Assembly (NCBI GenBank): GCA_040954595.2
Contig: CM082586.2
Span: 9,796,001 to 9,860,000 of the forward strand
Length of the DNA: 64,000 nucleotides
Direction of reading: 5' to 3'
From: Balanoglossus misakiensis
Taxonomy: Eukaryota; Hemichordata
Shown piece by piece: positions 45,001-57,100 of this stretch. Position 1 is the stretch's first letter; the number at the start of each line of letters is the position of its first letter. The notes beneath the pieces are model-generated. The model was not told the origin of the DNA and did not search any database. It saw only the letters and a list, made by a program, of their open reading frames with translations. Position numbers and translations under genes: made by a program.

Positions 45001-45941
45001 CTCGATGCAATCTACTGTAGAACATATGTGTACTCACAGTCATGAATCTACTTAACGTGTCAGGATTTACCGTTGTACTTGTTCGAGCACTGTCATCACT
45101 GCTCGACTGAGCTTATCAAGAAAGCCGAAACGGAGTAGCACACAACCCCAAATCAATAATGCAACATTCACGTAAGACAGCGATCTGCAGTAGAAATAGA
45201 ATAGTACTGGACAAGTCATGGTTTAATTTATATGTGAACACATTTGTGAGACGTACATTCTGATTGGCTCCGTTTCGTCAACTCTTTAACTGGCCGATGA
45301 ATAATTGAATAATTCTAAACATGAGAAATAAAACACGGTCTCTTCTGGCAACGCAGAAACTGTACAGGGGGGAATAGTTTACGTCAATGTGTTGAATGCA
45401 AAACAGCTGTATGAATTCTAGCTCATGATAATCCTGACGTTATCGCGATCTGGTTGAGAAGTGTTTCTATCCTGCTTGATTGTGTGTTTGAATGGCGGAG
45501 TATTTCTCTACCAACTAAAACATTCTGTGCTATAAAATGTGTTGAGTGGTTTCGGTATGCCATAAAGCCAAAACAATAAACAGTATACATGTATTTAATC
45601 TTTAAGACCCTAAGTAAATTTCTTCTGATTACAAGCTGAATAGATTGTTTGTATGACAATCAATTTCAAAACGGATTCCACGGATCGGAATATCCACAAT
45701 TCTCGATGTACATATAGTCCCAAACATCATAACTGAAAGGTCTAATTTATGAATACATTTTATAGTGGCCAGGTCACAAATATCCCCCATACTTCTTTAC
45801 TTTGCACCACATAGAGAGCGCTGATAACAGCAATAAAATCAATATTGGCTGACAATTTTATGAATGCTGGTCTCGGTTTTAATAAATCCTAGTCGAAAAG
45901 GATTAATGCGAATGAACGGTGCTGATAAAGATGACACAAGT

Positions 45942-46517
45942 AAAGGGTCTATGACATGCTTTAAAAAGTTTTCATTTTTCCACGTCAAAAGCTCACCTAG
46001 GGTACCTGTCTATGCATTGCTTATTGTGTCGGTTCCGAAAAATGTGCGCGAATGCCGGAATTTGCCCCCTTTTTTCATGCCTGTGATCAGGAAGCCACTT
46101 CGCACTCGAGCCAGGCGAAGGTATTTGCATATGGACAAACAAGTACACTAGGTCCTAGTAGTCCTGTTTACAGTAAAGTGTAATTAGCGGTCCATGAGTA
46201 ATTAAGTCCACAGTCAAAGACAAGCTATATAAACAGTGTTCAAAGCAAAGGAAGCCCTTGCCTCACATTACAGGCAGAGGATTTACAAAGGTGTGAAAGA
46301 CTATTTGTCCACATCAAGATAAGTCTTCGGCTTAACTTCGAAAAGCCGAAAAAAATCGACTGAGTTGGGTTAGGGGTACACGCCCACTCGCCACTTTTAC
46401 TTGCCTGTTATCTAAGCACAGAGGGTGATACGCAATGCCAGATAGTAACATACGTTAACTTCAAGACCCAAAGAGTGATTTTACGTGTGGTTGTATAGGG
46501 CTTATCATAGGCACTTT
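45942..46517. mobile_element. MITE-like insertion in the third composite-repeat copy
   Basis: The first round reads GATGACAGAATTAACACTGG without interruption. In the third, 576 bases separate GATGACACAAGT from AACACTGG. The insert starts AAAGGGTCTATGACATGC and ends with the complement of AAAGTGCCTATGATAAGC (14 of 18 bases shared), so it has short inverted ends. No gene is inside. Confidence 0.65.
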
Positions 46518-48640
46518 AACACTGGTACACGTGCAATCTCACTGACTCCAAATATAATCAGATGAAGGTGTTGATGAAGGCCATTCTCCACGACAATAAT
46601 AACTGCAAGCAATTGCTTATCTACGTTCGGATGAAAATAAAAAAATGGATTAACATGTCTAAAACTGTTTGTAAATGTAGGTCTTATAATTTATGGATAT
46701 TATATGTAAACTTAAGTTAACCTACTTCAAGTTGGCGTTTATCCGTCTCACGACCTAGTTAATGTTTAAGTTAATTTTTTTTCAATACACGCGCGGTTAT
46801 CCAACGTGTGACAAAGAACAGAGAAGTCCCGGTCTCCCATGACGACATTTTATTTATAATTTTTTTGGTTACACGTATTTAACCTCTTTCGCTGATTTGT
46901 TGTAAACTAACTTTTTATGAGCAGCAGGTCCTAGCTTGAGATAAAACACCTGTTGAAATACATGCCTGTGTTATTTTGTATTCATTCTGGCAGTGCTTCT
47001 ATAAACATGGCAGACCGGAGTCATGCAATATAAATGAATAATGACCTCTGACCCGACATGAGTTCCTTTAAAGTGACGCAGGTATGGCGCCAGCCTATCA
47101 CAATATATGTGACAGCTGGGCTGACATAGCTATATAATGTGCTGTAGACACCATTTCGTCTGACTGGGCCTGCAATTTATGCCAGTCCTGGCCCAATTTT
47201 CTAAAAAAATATACCCCTTGAAATACAATATTCTACTCAATATGTCTTGATTTACTGTATACTTGTTCGAGCGTTGTCCTTTTGACAGTCACACCTGAGC
47301 GATTCCACTGAAGTCTCCGGATAATAAGCGGACACGAGCAAAAGGATTTACACACGGTCGATCCTCGACTCCTCGACTGGGATTTACACAAAGGCCGAAA
47401 CAGAGCAGCGAATACCATCAATCACCAAACACTCACGGAGGACAGCGATCTGCTGTAGAAAAAAAATAATACAAATCGGCAAGGCAAAGTAACGGTTAAA
47501 ATTTGCATTTCGATACATTTATGAGACGCACGTTCTGATTGGTTCCATTTCGCCAGCGCTCGAATAGTCTAGGAGTTGTGATGTAACTAGCACCCCCTTG
47601 TAGTCAATCGTATAAACTGAACACTGGTGATTAAGCGTTAGATTATAGTGAAGGTGGGGCTAATTTGAAATTTTACCCATCCTTAAGTACACATGTATGT
47701 ATATCATTTGTCCAATCCTACGAAAAATAGTCTGGGATTGACTTAAGAGGGACACTAGTTACATCACAATTCCCAGGTTTTATTGGGCCAGTGGCATGTA
47801 GGGGCATGCATGACCCTAGACATAATTTTGAAAGCAAAGCGGACAAAATACGGCTAGATACTAAACTAGTATAATTAAGATCATGCGAAATAAATCACGG
47901 CCTCTTTTGGCAACTCAGAAATTGTTGCTCTTAAAGGGCCATGGTTGCGACAATATTTTGCCAAACAGCTGTAGCTCACGATAATTCCTGACTTTATCGC
48001 GATCTGGTTGAAAAATGTTTGTAGCTACTTGATTGTGGTGGAGTGTTTTTCTGCCGACTAAACAAACACCCTGTGCTATATATTAAGTGTGTTGAGTGGT
48101 TTCCGTCAAAGTCTATACGCGTAAAGCCAATAGAACAAACAGTATTTAATCTTTAAGACACAAAGCTCAACAGACAGCATGTCAATAAACTTCAAACTAA
48201 ACCATCGGAATATCAAGAACAATAGTTACAGAAACCTCATGAATGGAAGGACAAATTTATGACTTTTATAGTGTTCTTGTGTGGACAGGGATGTCATTTA
48301 CTCTTCTTTACATAGTACATGAGTGAGTGTGAACGCGCTGATATGAACAACAATTCAATCGATGTTGGCTAATAGGAACAAGAGTCAAAGTTTAAATTTC
48401 AATTTATAAAGTATGAATGCAGTTGAGCGGTGCTGATATCAATTACACACTGGACACTGGTACACATGGAGTCTCACTGACTCCAACATGTAATCAGATG
48501 CAGGTGAAGGCCATTCTCTGTTGATAAGAGCAATACAATTTACCGACAGTTTTATGAAAACTGGTCAATGTTTGCCAACGGGTTTCTTATACTGAGTCTT
48601 ATCAGTGCGTGTGTTGTGGGTCATGTGTCAATTGCCCTTG

Positions 48641-50150
48641 TTTAAATCCTCAAGAGCTGCCGCTTTTTGCACTATTTTCAGGATTTTACTTTCCAACTTT
48701 AGGTATACATAAACATCTTATTGATGCCATATTTCGGCTGGATGTTGCAATTTGAACAATTGATATATTAAATGGTGCCATGCCTGTTTAATCTGCCTCC
48801 ATACAAAGAGTATACAACTATTGTGTTATGCAAGTAGTGTGCCTTGATGGTGCAAATTGTAATGGGTATATAGGGAGAATATTTAAAGTATTTTATTGTG
48901 AGAAATAATGTGGAATTTGGCAGCTCATGGGGCTTCAAATATGTTTCACTTTACAAATTCTAGATTGATAAGCCTCTTCAATTCCCCCCACTGGCCCACT
49001 TAATTTCTTTTCACTCTGGCAGCAAACTTTTTTCCAGAAGTTTTTTTGCTGAAAGATTCTGACTGCTGATTAATAATTGATGTAACCTGGGTTACAGCAA
49101 ACTATCAAAATACATAATTTATAATGTTTCCTCCACTGACCACATCAACAAGTGTTGATAGGTATGAGTACCGGAATTTCTAATCTTGAAAATTGTTGAT
49201 GTGTTTTAAAAGGCAAAAAGTAATAAACTGGCCAGTTTAGTCTTCTGATGGGTCAGTCCAGTGACTCATGAAACAACGTGGTAGAGATTATATCGCCTTG
49301 TTCTCTCATTTAAATTTGCACCATGACCCAAAATTTTTGGTCTAAATTTAAGATTTTATTTTTCAAGGTACAAGACTACCTTAATTCTTTCAACCCAATT
49401 TCCTTCTATAGAGGTCCAATTTTACTCTAGAAGACAATTGATTGAAGCTAAACCATGGTGATGAAATGATTAAAAATATAAGTTTGAGATAAATCATTAA
49501 ATGTCAGCACTTGCTTCAGCTTCATTCTACCTGAGATTTTTGAGTTTATAGATTTAATTTGGATGGTCACTTGAATTATAATTGAGAAAAGCTCTACTAC
49601 TTGTATATCTTATGAATTCTATCTTTTATTTTAATGTACAGTACATTGAAGGTCATTGACCACTTAAAATTGAGTGTATGAGAGTGGGTTCATTTTTATA
49701 TAATATACTCTGATTTTCAATCTCTCATGCAACAATTCCAAATTTAAAGACACAGTCGGCAAGAATGCCGTATTTGGCTATAATGCTACATGTTGGAAAA
49801 TATGCCAATTTGCGAAGACGGGAAATACTAAATTTCTCAACACTAACAGGAAATCACCCACAACTGACAAACGAAACAAAATCCTCGATAGTAAATGTAG
49901 TCGTAGACGTGCAGTGATATTCACTCACAATCACATGATTACAGACACTGCTGTATTTGACAGCACAGTACATGTATACGATATCTTATACTGCACTGGG
50001 CTGTCAACTTCGACGGGGCCTGTCGGTCAGTCACATACTGTCTGGCACAACATGCATTGACTGAAAGCCAACTAGGTCAAGGGTCCTTTATAATATTTGA
50101 ATTCATTGCCTGTCTTGTGTGTACGTCATCACAATGTAATGCAGTGATCA
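48641..50150. other. Unique AT-rich intergenic region
   Basis: Past the last composite module the sequence looks unique. Apart from a last module-like TTCTAGATTGATAAGCCTCT (about 48958), no repeat, coding frame or structural signal was recognised. Confidence 0.5.
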
Positions 50151-50158
50151 TTCTCCCC

Positions 50159-50274
50159 CACAGTCGCACGGGGGTTGGATTGTATATCACGGCGATCACC
50201 TATGACACAGAAAAGTGTCATAGGCTATCGCCGCGTAAACAAAACACTACACAACCCTCAGTCATGCGACTGTG
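50159..50274. mobile_element. Foldback element with 8-bp target duplication
   Basis: The ends CACAGTCGCA and TGCGACTGTG are exact inverted copies, flanked by the direct repeat TTCTCCCC (50151-50158, 50275-50282). The centre is a second hairpin: CGGCGATCACCTATGACAC pairs with GTGTCATAGGCTATCGCCG around AGAAAA. An 8-base duplication fits the hAT group. Confidence 0.75.
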
Positions 50275-50764
50275 TTCTCCCCAGACACTTTTGGCTGCAC
50301 TCCTGGCATTGTCACACCGCCAGTGGCGAACTAGTGAAGCGAGAAGAGTCTGCAAAGCGAGACTATGTCCTATACTGAAGCTTGTGAAGTGGGAATAGGC
50401 CACTCCATTCCACTGCTCGTACTGTTATAAAACATACATATTCAAATTGTTGCTTAATGTGCCACCTAGTTAAGTGATTTAAACAGAAATCTAGGAGTTC
50501 TGCAGTGACGTCACCACAGTATTGAAGTGTATATGCCACACTTTTATGGCGTTATGAACTTTGACCCAACTCTTGTCATTATTTTCCTTTGTAGTGTACT
50601 TCCTTATTTATCGGGGTTTTCCCCCAACTGTTTGCCAACATCACCTGACCAGGTAGGCGACGACGCCATTATAGAACATTTGCGAAGCTGACTTGTTCTT
50701 CTCTAAAGCGGTGCTACTGATCCAGATTCTTAAAGTATTCCACCACAATGTCTACAACGTAACC

Positions 50765-53700
50765 ATGGCTTCTGGAGAGTATAAGGATCCAGAGGTAAGT
50801 GAACCCTTAACTGTAGCAACCGACATTTCACACCAAAGGCAACGATGTCTGGCAGTGACGCGTACGACGGCTGTTTTTATGAGTGGTTTATATTTTGTTT
50901 GTTTTTTGGGGACTGAGGACTGTTGTTCAAAATTTCTCCCTTCAACCCCATGCACGTAAATTTAACGAGAAATTTTGGTCTCAAAACACATGACGGTTAC
51001 GTTTAGACTTGTGGCTAGTCGGTGGCTAATAGGTGTTTTTTATTTTTCAACGGGTCAAGTGTCTGTTTGTATTGCTAGATAGTGCATTCATTAATAAACA
51101 ATTACCAAGTTGACAAAAAAGTCACACTAATCACAATGTTTTCCATTCACAAGTCCAAGTATCCATTGAACGATATTTTTCAAAAATGATTTTACCGGTT
51201 GAGCAAGTCCTAAGTAAACACAATTTTATGAGCGAGTTCTAGCTTTAGATAAAACACCCATTGAAATCCATGTCTGTGTTAATTTGTAACCATTCCGGCA
51301 ATATGTCTCTATATGGGGCAGTCAGATTGACGCCATATCAAATGATAACCTTTGACCCGAAATGAGTTCATTCAAGGTGACGCAGACATGGTGTTGGTCA
51401 TAAGGGGTCGTGGATAATTATTAAATCCGCATGAGCTGACTCAATCTTCTCCGTATCCTTTGCCGACAGACGACACGACAGGTTGATGATACATTTTCGC
51501 ATACCCTCGAGTAAGCTTTTAAAAATCGACCGACCGAACTTTGATAGTAAAATCACGAAAATAATGCATGACGTGAGGCATGTCAAATGCAACTATATCT
51601 CATTTAACCCAAACCCCTCGCTTAAGTTTGGAAGAACAAAAGGAAATGAATATTTATCCCCTCGACGTTTTTACACTGACTCTCTCTCCAAGAACACATA
51701 TTTGGTGTAACCCCAAAAGAAATGAAATTAAATCGGTACCCGTGTAAACATAAAGTTGTGATATCTACTGACTTATAAACAATATTTTCATCACAGAATG
51801 TTTGTTCCAAAACTCGTGACACTAATAGACCATAGTGAAGAAGTTGCTAATGAACGCTTTAATCCCAATTCAGCATAAGATTAAGGTACACCATGCACCA
51901 ATTCTTTTATTTCTAATAAACAGTTGTCTACAAACCAAATTATTGAGGTACTAGCACATTTCAGTATGGTTTATTGTCTTCTGCCTGTATGTACATAGCC
52001 CGGAGACACAGGCGTAGTAGGGGAAAAGGAACGCCCGGGGACAGTCTCTATTTACGCACCGAATTCTGTGCGCAGAACGACACGGCTGGTAAATCTTGTG
52101 TGTAAGCTAATTGGTCACTCAATGTAAACCAAATGACATCATCGCATTCTAAATAAGGAAATAGAGGTGGAGTCATGTGTGAAATTCCCGCGACGGGATG
52201 TGGGAGTGGTTTACCAAGCTTTGTTAATTATATCATCCAACCACTGGCGCCCGTCAACTTTTGATAGATCACTCGTTATCCATTCGTTACTAAGCGACCC
52301 TGATCGTTGCCAGGGCTACTATCTTTCAGCTCAGCAGGAAATTTCTCCACTGTCCCCGGGCGTTGTATTCTAGATCAACGCCTGTGTCTCCGGGCTAGTA
52401 TGTACAAGACGAGGGGGGTTATACACCAGCAAGTTCTTCATCTGTTCAAATTTACAAGTCAGACATTTTGTGCTCAGTAGTGCATTATGGGCCGGTTGTC
52501 GTTAACCTGGAATGTCGTTCATTGTTTTCGTTTTGTTGGAATTCCAGTATTTTGTGATAATAATTTCACCGATGAAATGGTTTCCTGTCAGCAATATCTG
52601 CACTATGTATTATTCGCGATCAAAACTCACAAAAAATTACATTTTCCCCATGAAGGGATATTGTGCGCGTGCGTGAATTAACCACAACTCCAAAGAATAA
52701 TGGCATATAAATCAAGAAATAGGGGAATGGTCAGTTTTTTCGGCCTGGGGGAGGTCACCCTGTTTTGGAATTGGGTGATGGGGGGGGGGGGGGGGGGAGG
52801 TCATCCACTTTTGCATGGTCAATGAAGGAGGGGAGCGGTCAGTAACTTTTTGATATCCACAAAATAGAATCCACTCAAGGCCGAAGAAACTGACCAGTTC
52901 CTAAGCGCATACGGTTAACTACTATAAAAATGAGACATTCTAACCGATAGAAATGAACTTGTCTACGTCAACCATAACTTTGTGGCTGATCACAACGGAA
53001 ACAAGTGTTATCCGTTGGCCGTGTAGTGACAGCCGTGCTGTGACGTTCATTGCTGACCGTCGGTTGTTGATTCCATGTTCTGACCAACATGACGACATCC
53101 CAAATCTGTAGACTATAACAATAGAGTGGCTGAACAGTGAATTGACCATTACCTTGTTCACGTTTCTTTTATGACAATCATGCAAGCCCTATCAAACAGT
53201 CAAAAATGCTTCTTGGGAAGCACATCAGTGACCAGGTATACAAAGCTGTCGCACGACCCACACACTACTACAGCTACACAATAACTTGCTCACACAGTTT
53301 GGACAAACATTCACAGTGATACTCTCATTTCATTTCTTCACCGTTCTCTTGAGACCGTTGCCTTATCATGAGTCCATGGGCTCATCCGGGCATTTTCCAG
53401 TACATGTATCTATATTTTGGTGTAAGCCGTGTACGTTTATGTGTAATTAAAATACATTACCATATCATCGATGCAAATGGTTTACACAATGTGATGTAAC
53501 AGTTTAGGTATTATTTCTTGGTGTTTGTGATTTTGTTTGTTCATAATCAAAGATCAAATACTGAAGAATTTTATTTTTAACGGAATATTTAAAAAATAAC
53601 AATTGTATGTTTCACTGAATGTTATAGGATCTCATTAAAGCCGCTGAGAATGGTGATGTTGTAAGGATTCAATCGTTGATAGATGATGGCTATGATGTCA

Positions 53701-55683
53701 ATGCAAAGGGTAAATACCGTGGCATGGTAAGTATTTGCACTGCCTTAATCAACATTTCACACGTACAACCAAGTCACACAGGTAACGAATCTGAAGCGGC
53801 AATCGTCTTGACCTTGACTTTATTGATGAACGCAAACCTTTCCTGTGTTTGATATACCAGCTTAATGCATTTGAAATAGAAAACGTGTCAAAAAATAAAG
53901 CTTGTTTCCTCGTTTGTTTCTCTTTAATAGCAATTTGAACTTAGAAAAAAAATTGAAACCAAAACGAATAAGAACATAGTATCGACTAAAATGTCCACGT
54001 ATCCGTATATTGTGATCAGTAACAGTCTGTGGCGAGGTTATTGACAAATCCAGATCGATGTTTGCAAATGTCATAAAAAATGAAAGTGTTTACAAATAAT
54101 TGAAACCCAAAAAGCGACATAACGTAGAGATTAAAAATCCCGCGTCGTAATTCAAAACGGAATTCAGGTGAATATGGTCATGGAAAAGAGTGCCGTTGGT
54201 TGCCCTTATAAACAAAAAGTGCGGATTTCCTTAGTCTGTGGTGTTTGTATTACAAGTGTGTTCTTTAGGCGTGATTTGAATCTTTGAGGTTGGTCAGCCG
54301 TTGAATGACTGTTGTATTTATTTGCTCTGGCTCTTCGATGGATATCTTTGCTGTATAAATTACTTGAGTGAATAAACACACATCATTGGAGATCAACATG
54401 TTACTGTTCCTCGGTGGACATAGAACAATGCCAGAGTAAGGACATAGTGCCTGTCTATGGGGAATACAGGGAGATTATCAGAGTCGTGACAAGGCCAGGT
54501 TGAAATGTTTCATTTGTGGACACCCAAAGAATATTTGGAATCTGTGTCATTGCAGGCTGGAGAGTTAGCATTTGGACGATATCTTTATTTGTGAAGGAAG
54601 CTATTGATTGCTTGTGCCCCATGCATTATGTGCCATCGTGAGCTTAAAGACTGTCTCAGGTTGTCACAAAACTATCTGGTTAAATAGGATGTAGAGTTAG
54701 GCAGTGTCTTTACTATTGCTGATTCTTGGCTTTTCTGTTCGGAAAGGGACGGTCCACCCAAGAAAGGCCAAGACAGAGAACAGAACAGTCAAAATGATCA
54801 CCAACGCCTAGCTCTAAATCTGATTTTAATCAAATTGGTCACATAAATTCAACAAGCAACTTTCTTGTGTTAATTAGAAGGGCGAATTCAATTTGTTTAG
54901 TGAACTCCACTTTCACACTTATTTGCGCGACCACAATTTTCCTTTTATGTTTTTTGTTAAATTCAGTGAACCAGACATATGTTTTAGTTCCATTCAATGG
55001 ATACTACAAACGCTTGTTTTTTTAAAGACAAATTTGAGAGAAACGTCCAGACTGGTTTAGACAGTTCTTTTTCTGATGTTTCCTAGCAATATTAAATAAT
55101 TATAACATTGTTGTACCCTACGTACCAACGTTGGGTTCATAGCAGGCTATACCTAAATATAAACTTACATCAACAGAGAAACAGGGGATTGTGTGTGTCG
55201 GGTGTATCACGTCCGCCATGTTTATCTGTTAGAGTACTTGGTGTGATTGAAAATTTGAATATATCCATGTAATTAATGAAATGATATTAAGACCTGTTGC
55301 ACCTATGAGTGTGCATAAACATGTATAGTGCTCTACATTATATTAGAATTTTATAGTGTTGCACTTGTTAGAAAAATCTATAGGACACGTTATAAATGTT
55401 CTCTGAAACAATAGTGTTTTGGTCTGAAACAACTATAGATGCTACACACATTTAACTCATAATATAAGTCAACACTTATAGTTATAAATCGATTCCAGTG
55501 AAATTATAGCAAAATCGCCTAACACGTCCAACATTGGAACATAGCTTGTGTTCATTTTAATTCCAATGAATTTGTCAATTTCAGTCTGAATCCACAGCAT
55601 TGCATGTAGCAGCCAGGGAAAATAAACTGGAAGCGGCACAAGTGTTGATCGACCATGGAGCTGACGTCAATGCTAAGAATGAG
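50765..55683 (+). CDS. Ankyrin-repeat protein gene, 5' part (three exons seen)
   Basis: The start ATG is at 50765 (GTAACCATGGCT). Exon 1 codes MASGEYKDPE and ends GAG|GTAAGT at 50794. Exon 2, 53628-53726, follows TGTTATAG and codes exactly 33 residues: DLIKAAENGDVVRIQSLIDD, then GYDVNAKGKYRGM, ending ATG|GTAAGT. Exon 3, 55585-55683, follows AATTTCAG and again codes 33 residues: SESTALHVAARENKLEAAQV, then LIDHGADVNAKNE, ending GAG|GTAAGT. All introns are phase 0, so each exon is one ankyrin-repeat module offset from the canonical TPLH start. The protein is an adaptor by its repeats; the effector domain, if any, lies beyond the window or past the minisatellite. No later exon was found between 55684 and 57100. 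Confidence 0.85.
51996..52398. mobile_element. hAT-type MITE in the ankyrin gene intron
   Basis: Terminal repeats start TAGCCCGGAGACACAGGCGT and are matched, inverted, at the right end (ACGCCTGTGTCTCCGGGCTA). A second matched block (ACGCCCGGGGACAG) follows about 15 bases further in. The direct repeat TATGTACA flanks both sides (51988-51995 and 52399-52406). An 8-bp duplication and TAG-starting ends are typical of hAT elements. No transposase is inside the 403 bases. Confidence 0.85.
52770..52800. repeat. Poly-G tract in intron 1
   Basis: About 18 guanines follow GGTGATG at about 52780, within G-rich sequence. One of many homopolymer C/G tracts in this window. Confidence 0.7.
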
Positions 55684-57100
55684 GTAAGTGGCTTTACATG
55701 CCCACTCACCAATAGCCCAAACGGCCAAAAAGGTGACACTGTACTTATATTTTGTAGTGTTGACGACATTCGGGATGCCAATCACGAAACTAGTGTTCCT
55801 GCAATAAACCGACACACATAATAGGATTTGAAGAGTATGAAAGAGTTTGAGGGAGAGTTTTTGGACCGTGGCTATACCTGCGGCCAAGTTAAATTAATTA
55901 TCTCTTTTGAGACCAACCAATTCACTTTTGAATATCATACCACTTTAAAGCAATATTTTATTAAAACGTCCAGCATTTCGAGAATTTGGGATCAGGTTGT
56001 TCATATCTAAAGTCGTAATTAGATATTTCGATAAATTATCTACCAATAGTTAACTTTTTGACCGGAAAGTTAGGGACCTAACCATGAACTATTGCTACAT
56101 GCACGATGACACATTTATTTTATATTTAAACAAACTGTAGTGTAATAGCTGTCAGTAACAACGACGAAGCGAAATAAAGCTCCGAAAATAAATAATTGTA
56201 AATTGTAGGGGTGCCATGTATCCTGCGCAACAGGCCCGGGGGGGGGGGGGGGTACTCCCATAGGAAGGTGTACGGGTACGTGCCACCCAGAAGGGTCCCT
56301 TTTCAACGAAAAAAAAACAAACTTGGGATGACTTTTCAACCGAAAATCTACAAAGTGGGATTCTTTCATAAACCGTCATCATGTAGTTACCGTTATGAAA
56401 CTGACTCTAAAGAAACGTCATTCTCACTGGACAGACCTCGCTATCCGTCGACGTCGAGGCCAGGCACACGAAGGGCGCCACAAGCGGTGACGTTGTCTCC
56501 GATGCTCGATTCTTGTGGCTTCACCGCTCGTGGCGCACTTCGTGTGGCTATTTCGTCGAATGACAGAAAGAGAGGTCTGGCTGGCGAGACTACAAAAAAG
56601 TTGTCTGGCTGAAGTCCACCATAATCATTTGAATGTCAATAGTGGTTCTGCATATTTCTTACCTTTCATTCATAATTGGCGTTCTTTGATTGGCTAATTC
56701 CAATGCTCTTTTAAGGGGTAATGAAACTGCTGTCTAGGCTTTTATAACATTTAGATCATTGTCAGTTAGAGGTATTGTACGGAGGATATTTTCAAATGAA
56801 AGCAACAGACGCGCGTATCCTAAATCTCAAGTAAAAGATTCCATGTGATGTTAATGTACCCTCAAAGGACACTGCCCTATCACCACATCATGCATTCATG
56901 TCCATGTCGTGGGGGACTGGGATGTGTCCTACTTTTAATTTATCCCCCCCCCAAAAAAAAATAAAAAACCTTTCGGCAAATCATGTTGTGCCATCTCACA
57001 AATGAATGTTTCAGAATGTGTGTTACAGTGCATGCTTAATGAAACATTGCGTGTTCCATTTTACGCTTATAGTCAGGAATTTTCAGTGACACCTTTGACA
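55684..57100. other. Ankyrin gene intron or 3' flank, no exon recognised
   Basis: Starts with the donor GTAAGTGG. It contains a G-run at 56238-56251 next to GGCCCG, an A-run near 56310, and a C/A run near 56947. Open stretches around 56211-56612 have no acceptor or repeat-module similarity. The minisatellite begins at 57101. Confidence 0.45.

Larger units (their letters stand above)
32900..48640. repeat. Large composite non-coding repeat, three rounds of modules X, Y, Z
   Basis: Module X (about 32900-33540, 39340-40700, 43490-44240) has TAGAGAAGAA, AGTGGTTTCAGTTGAATTCC and AAATCTATGTT. Module Y (33560-35470, 40720-42480, 44260-46720) follows a poly-C tract and has ACATATATGCACAAA, GACGTCGAGTGGTTTCGGTT and GCGGTAAG. 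Module Z (36050-39240, 42480-43420, 46724-48640) has GAAGGCCATTCTC and GGTCTTATAC. A 120-base block around CTGACTTTATCGCGATCTGG and TGCCGACTAAACAAACA recurs about ten times across modules. 36050-37300 matches 46724-47990 over its length. Open frames inside (for example near 34742 and 45423, minus) diverge with the DNA and are not supported as genes. Poly-C runs sit at module joints (33541, 40691, 43397, 43467, 44245). Confidence 0.8.

Noticed and set aside
50057-50398. Frame of 113 codons upstream of the ankyrin gene
   Set aside because: It runs straight through the foldback element with its target duplications, so it is a chance frame.
56211-56612. Frame of 133 codons downstream of ankyrin exon 3
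   Set aside because: Starts in a poly-G tract, has no acceptor in front, and shows neither ankyrin spacing nor another recognisable pattern.
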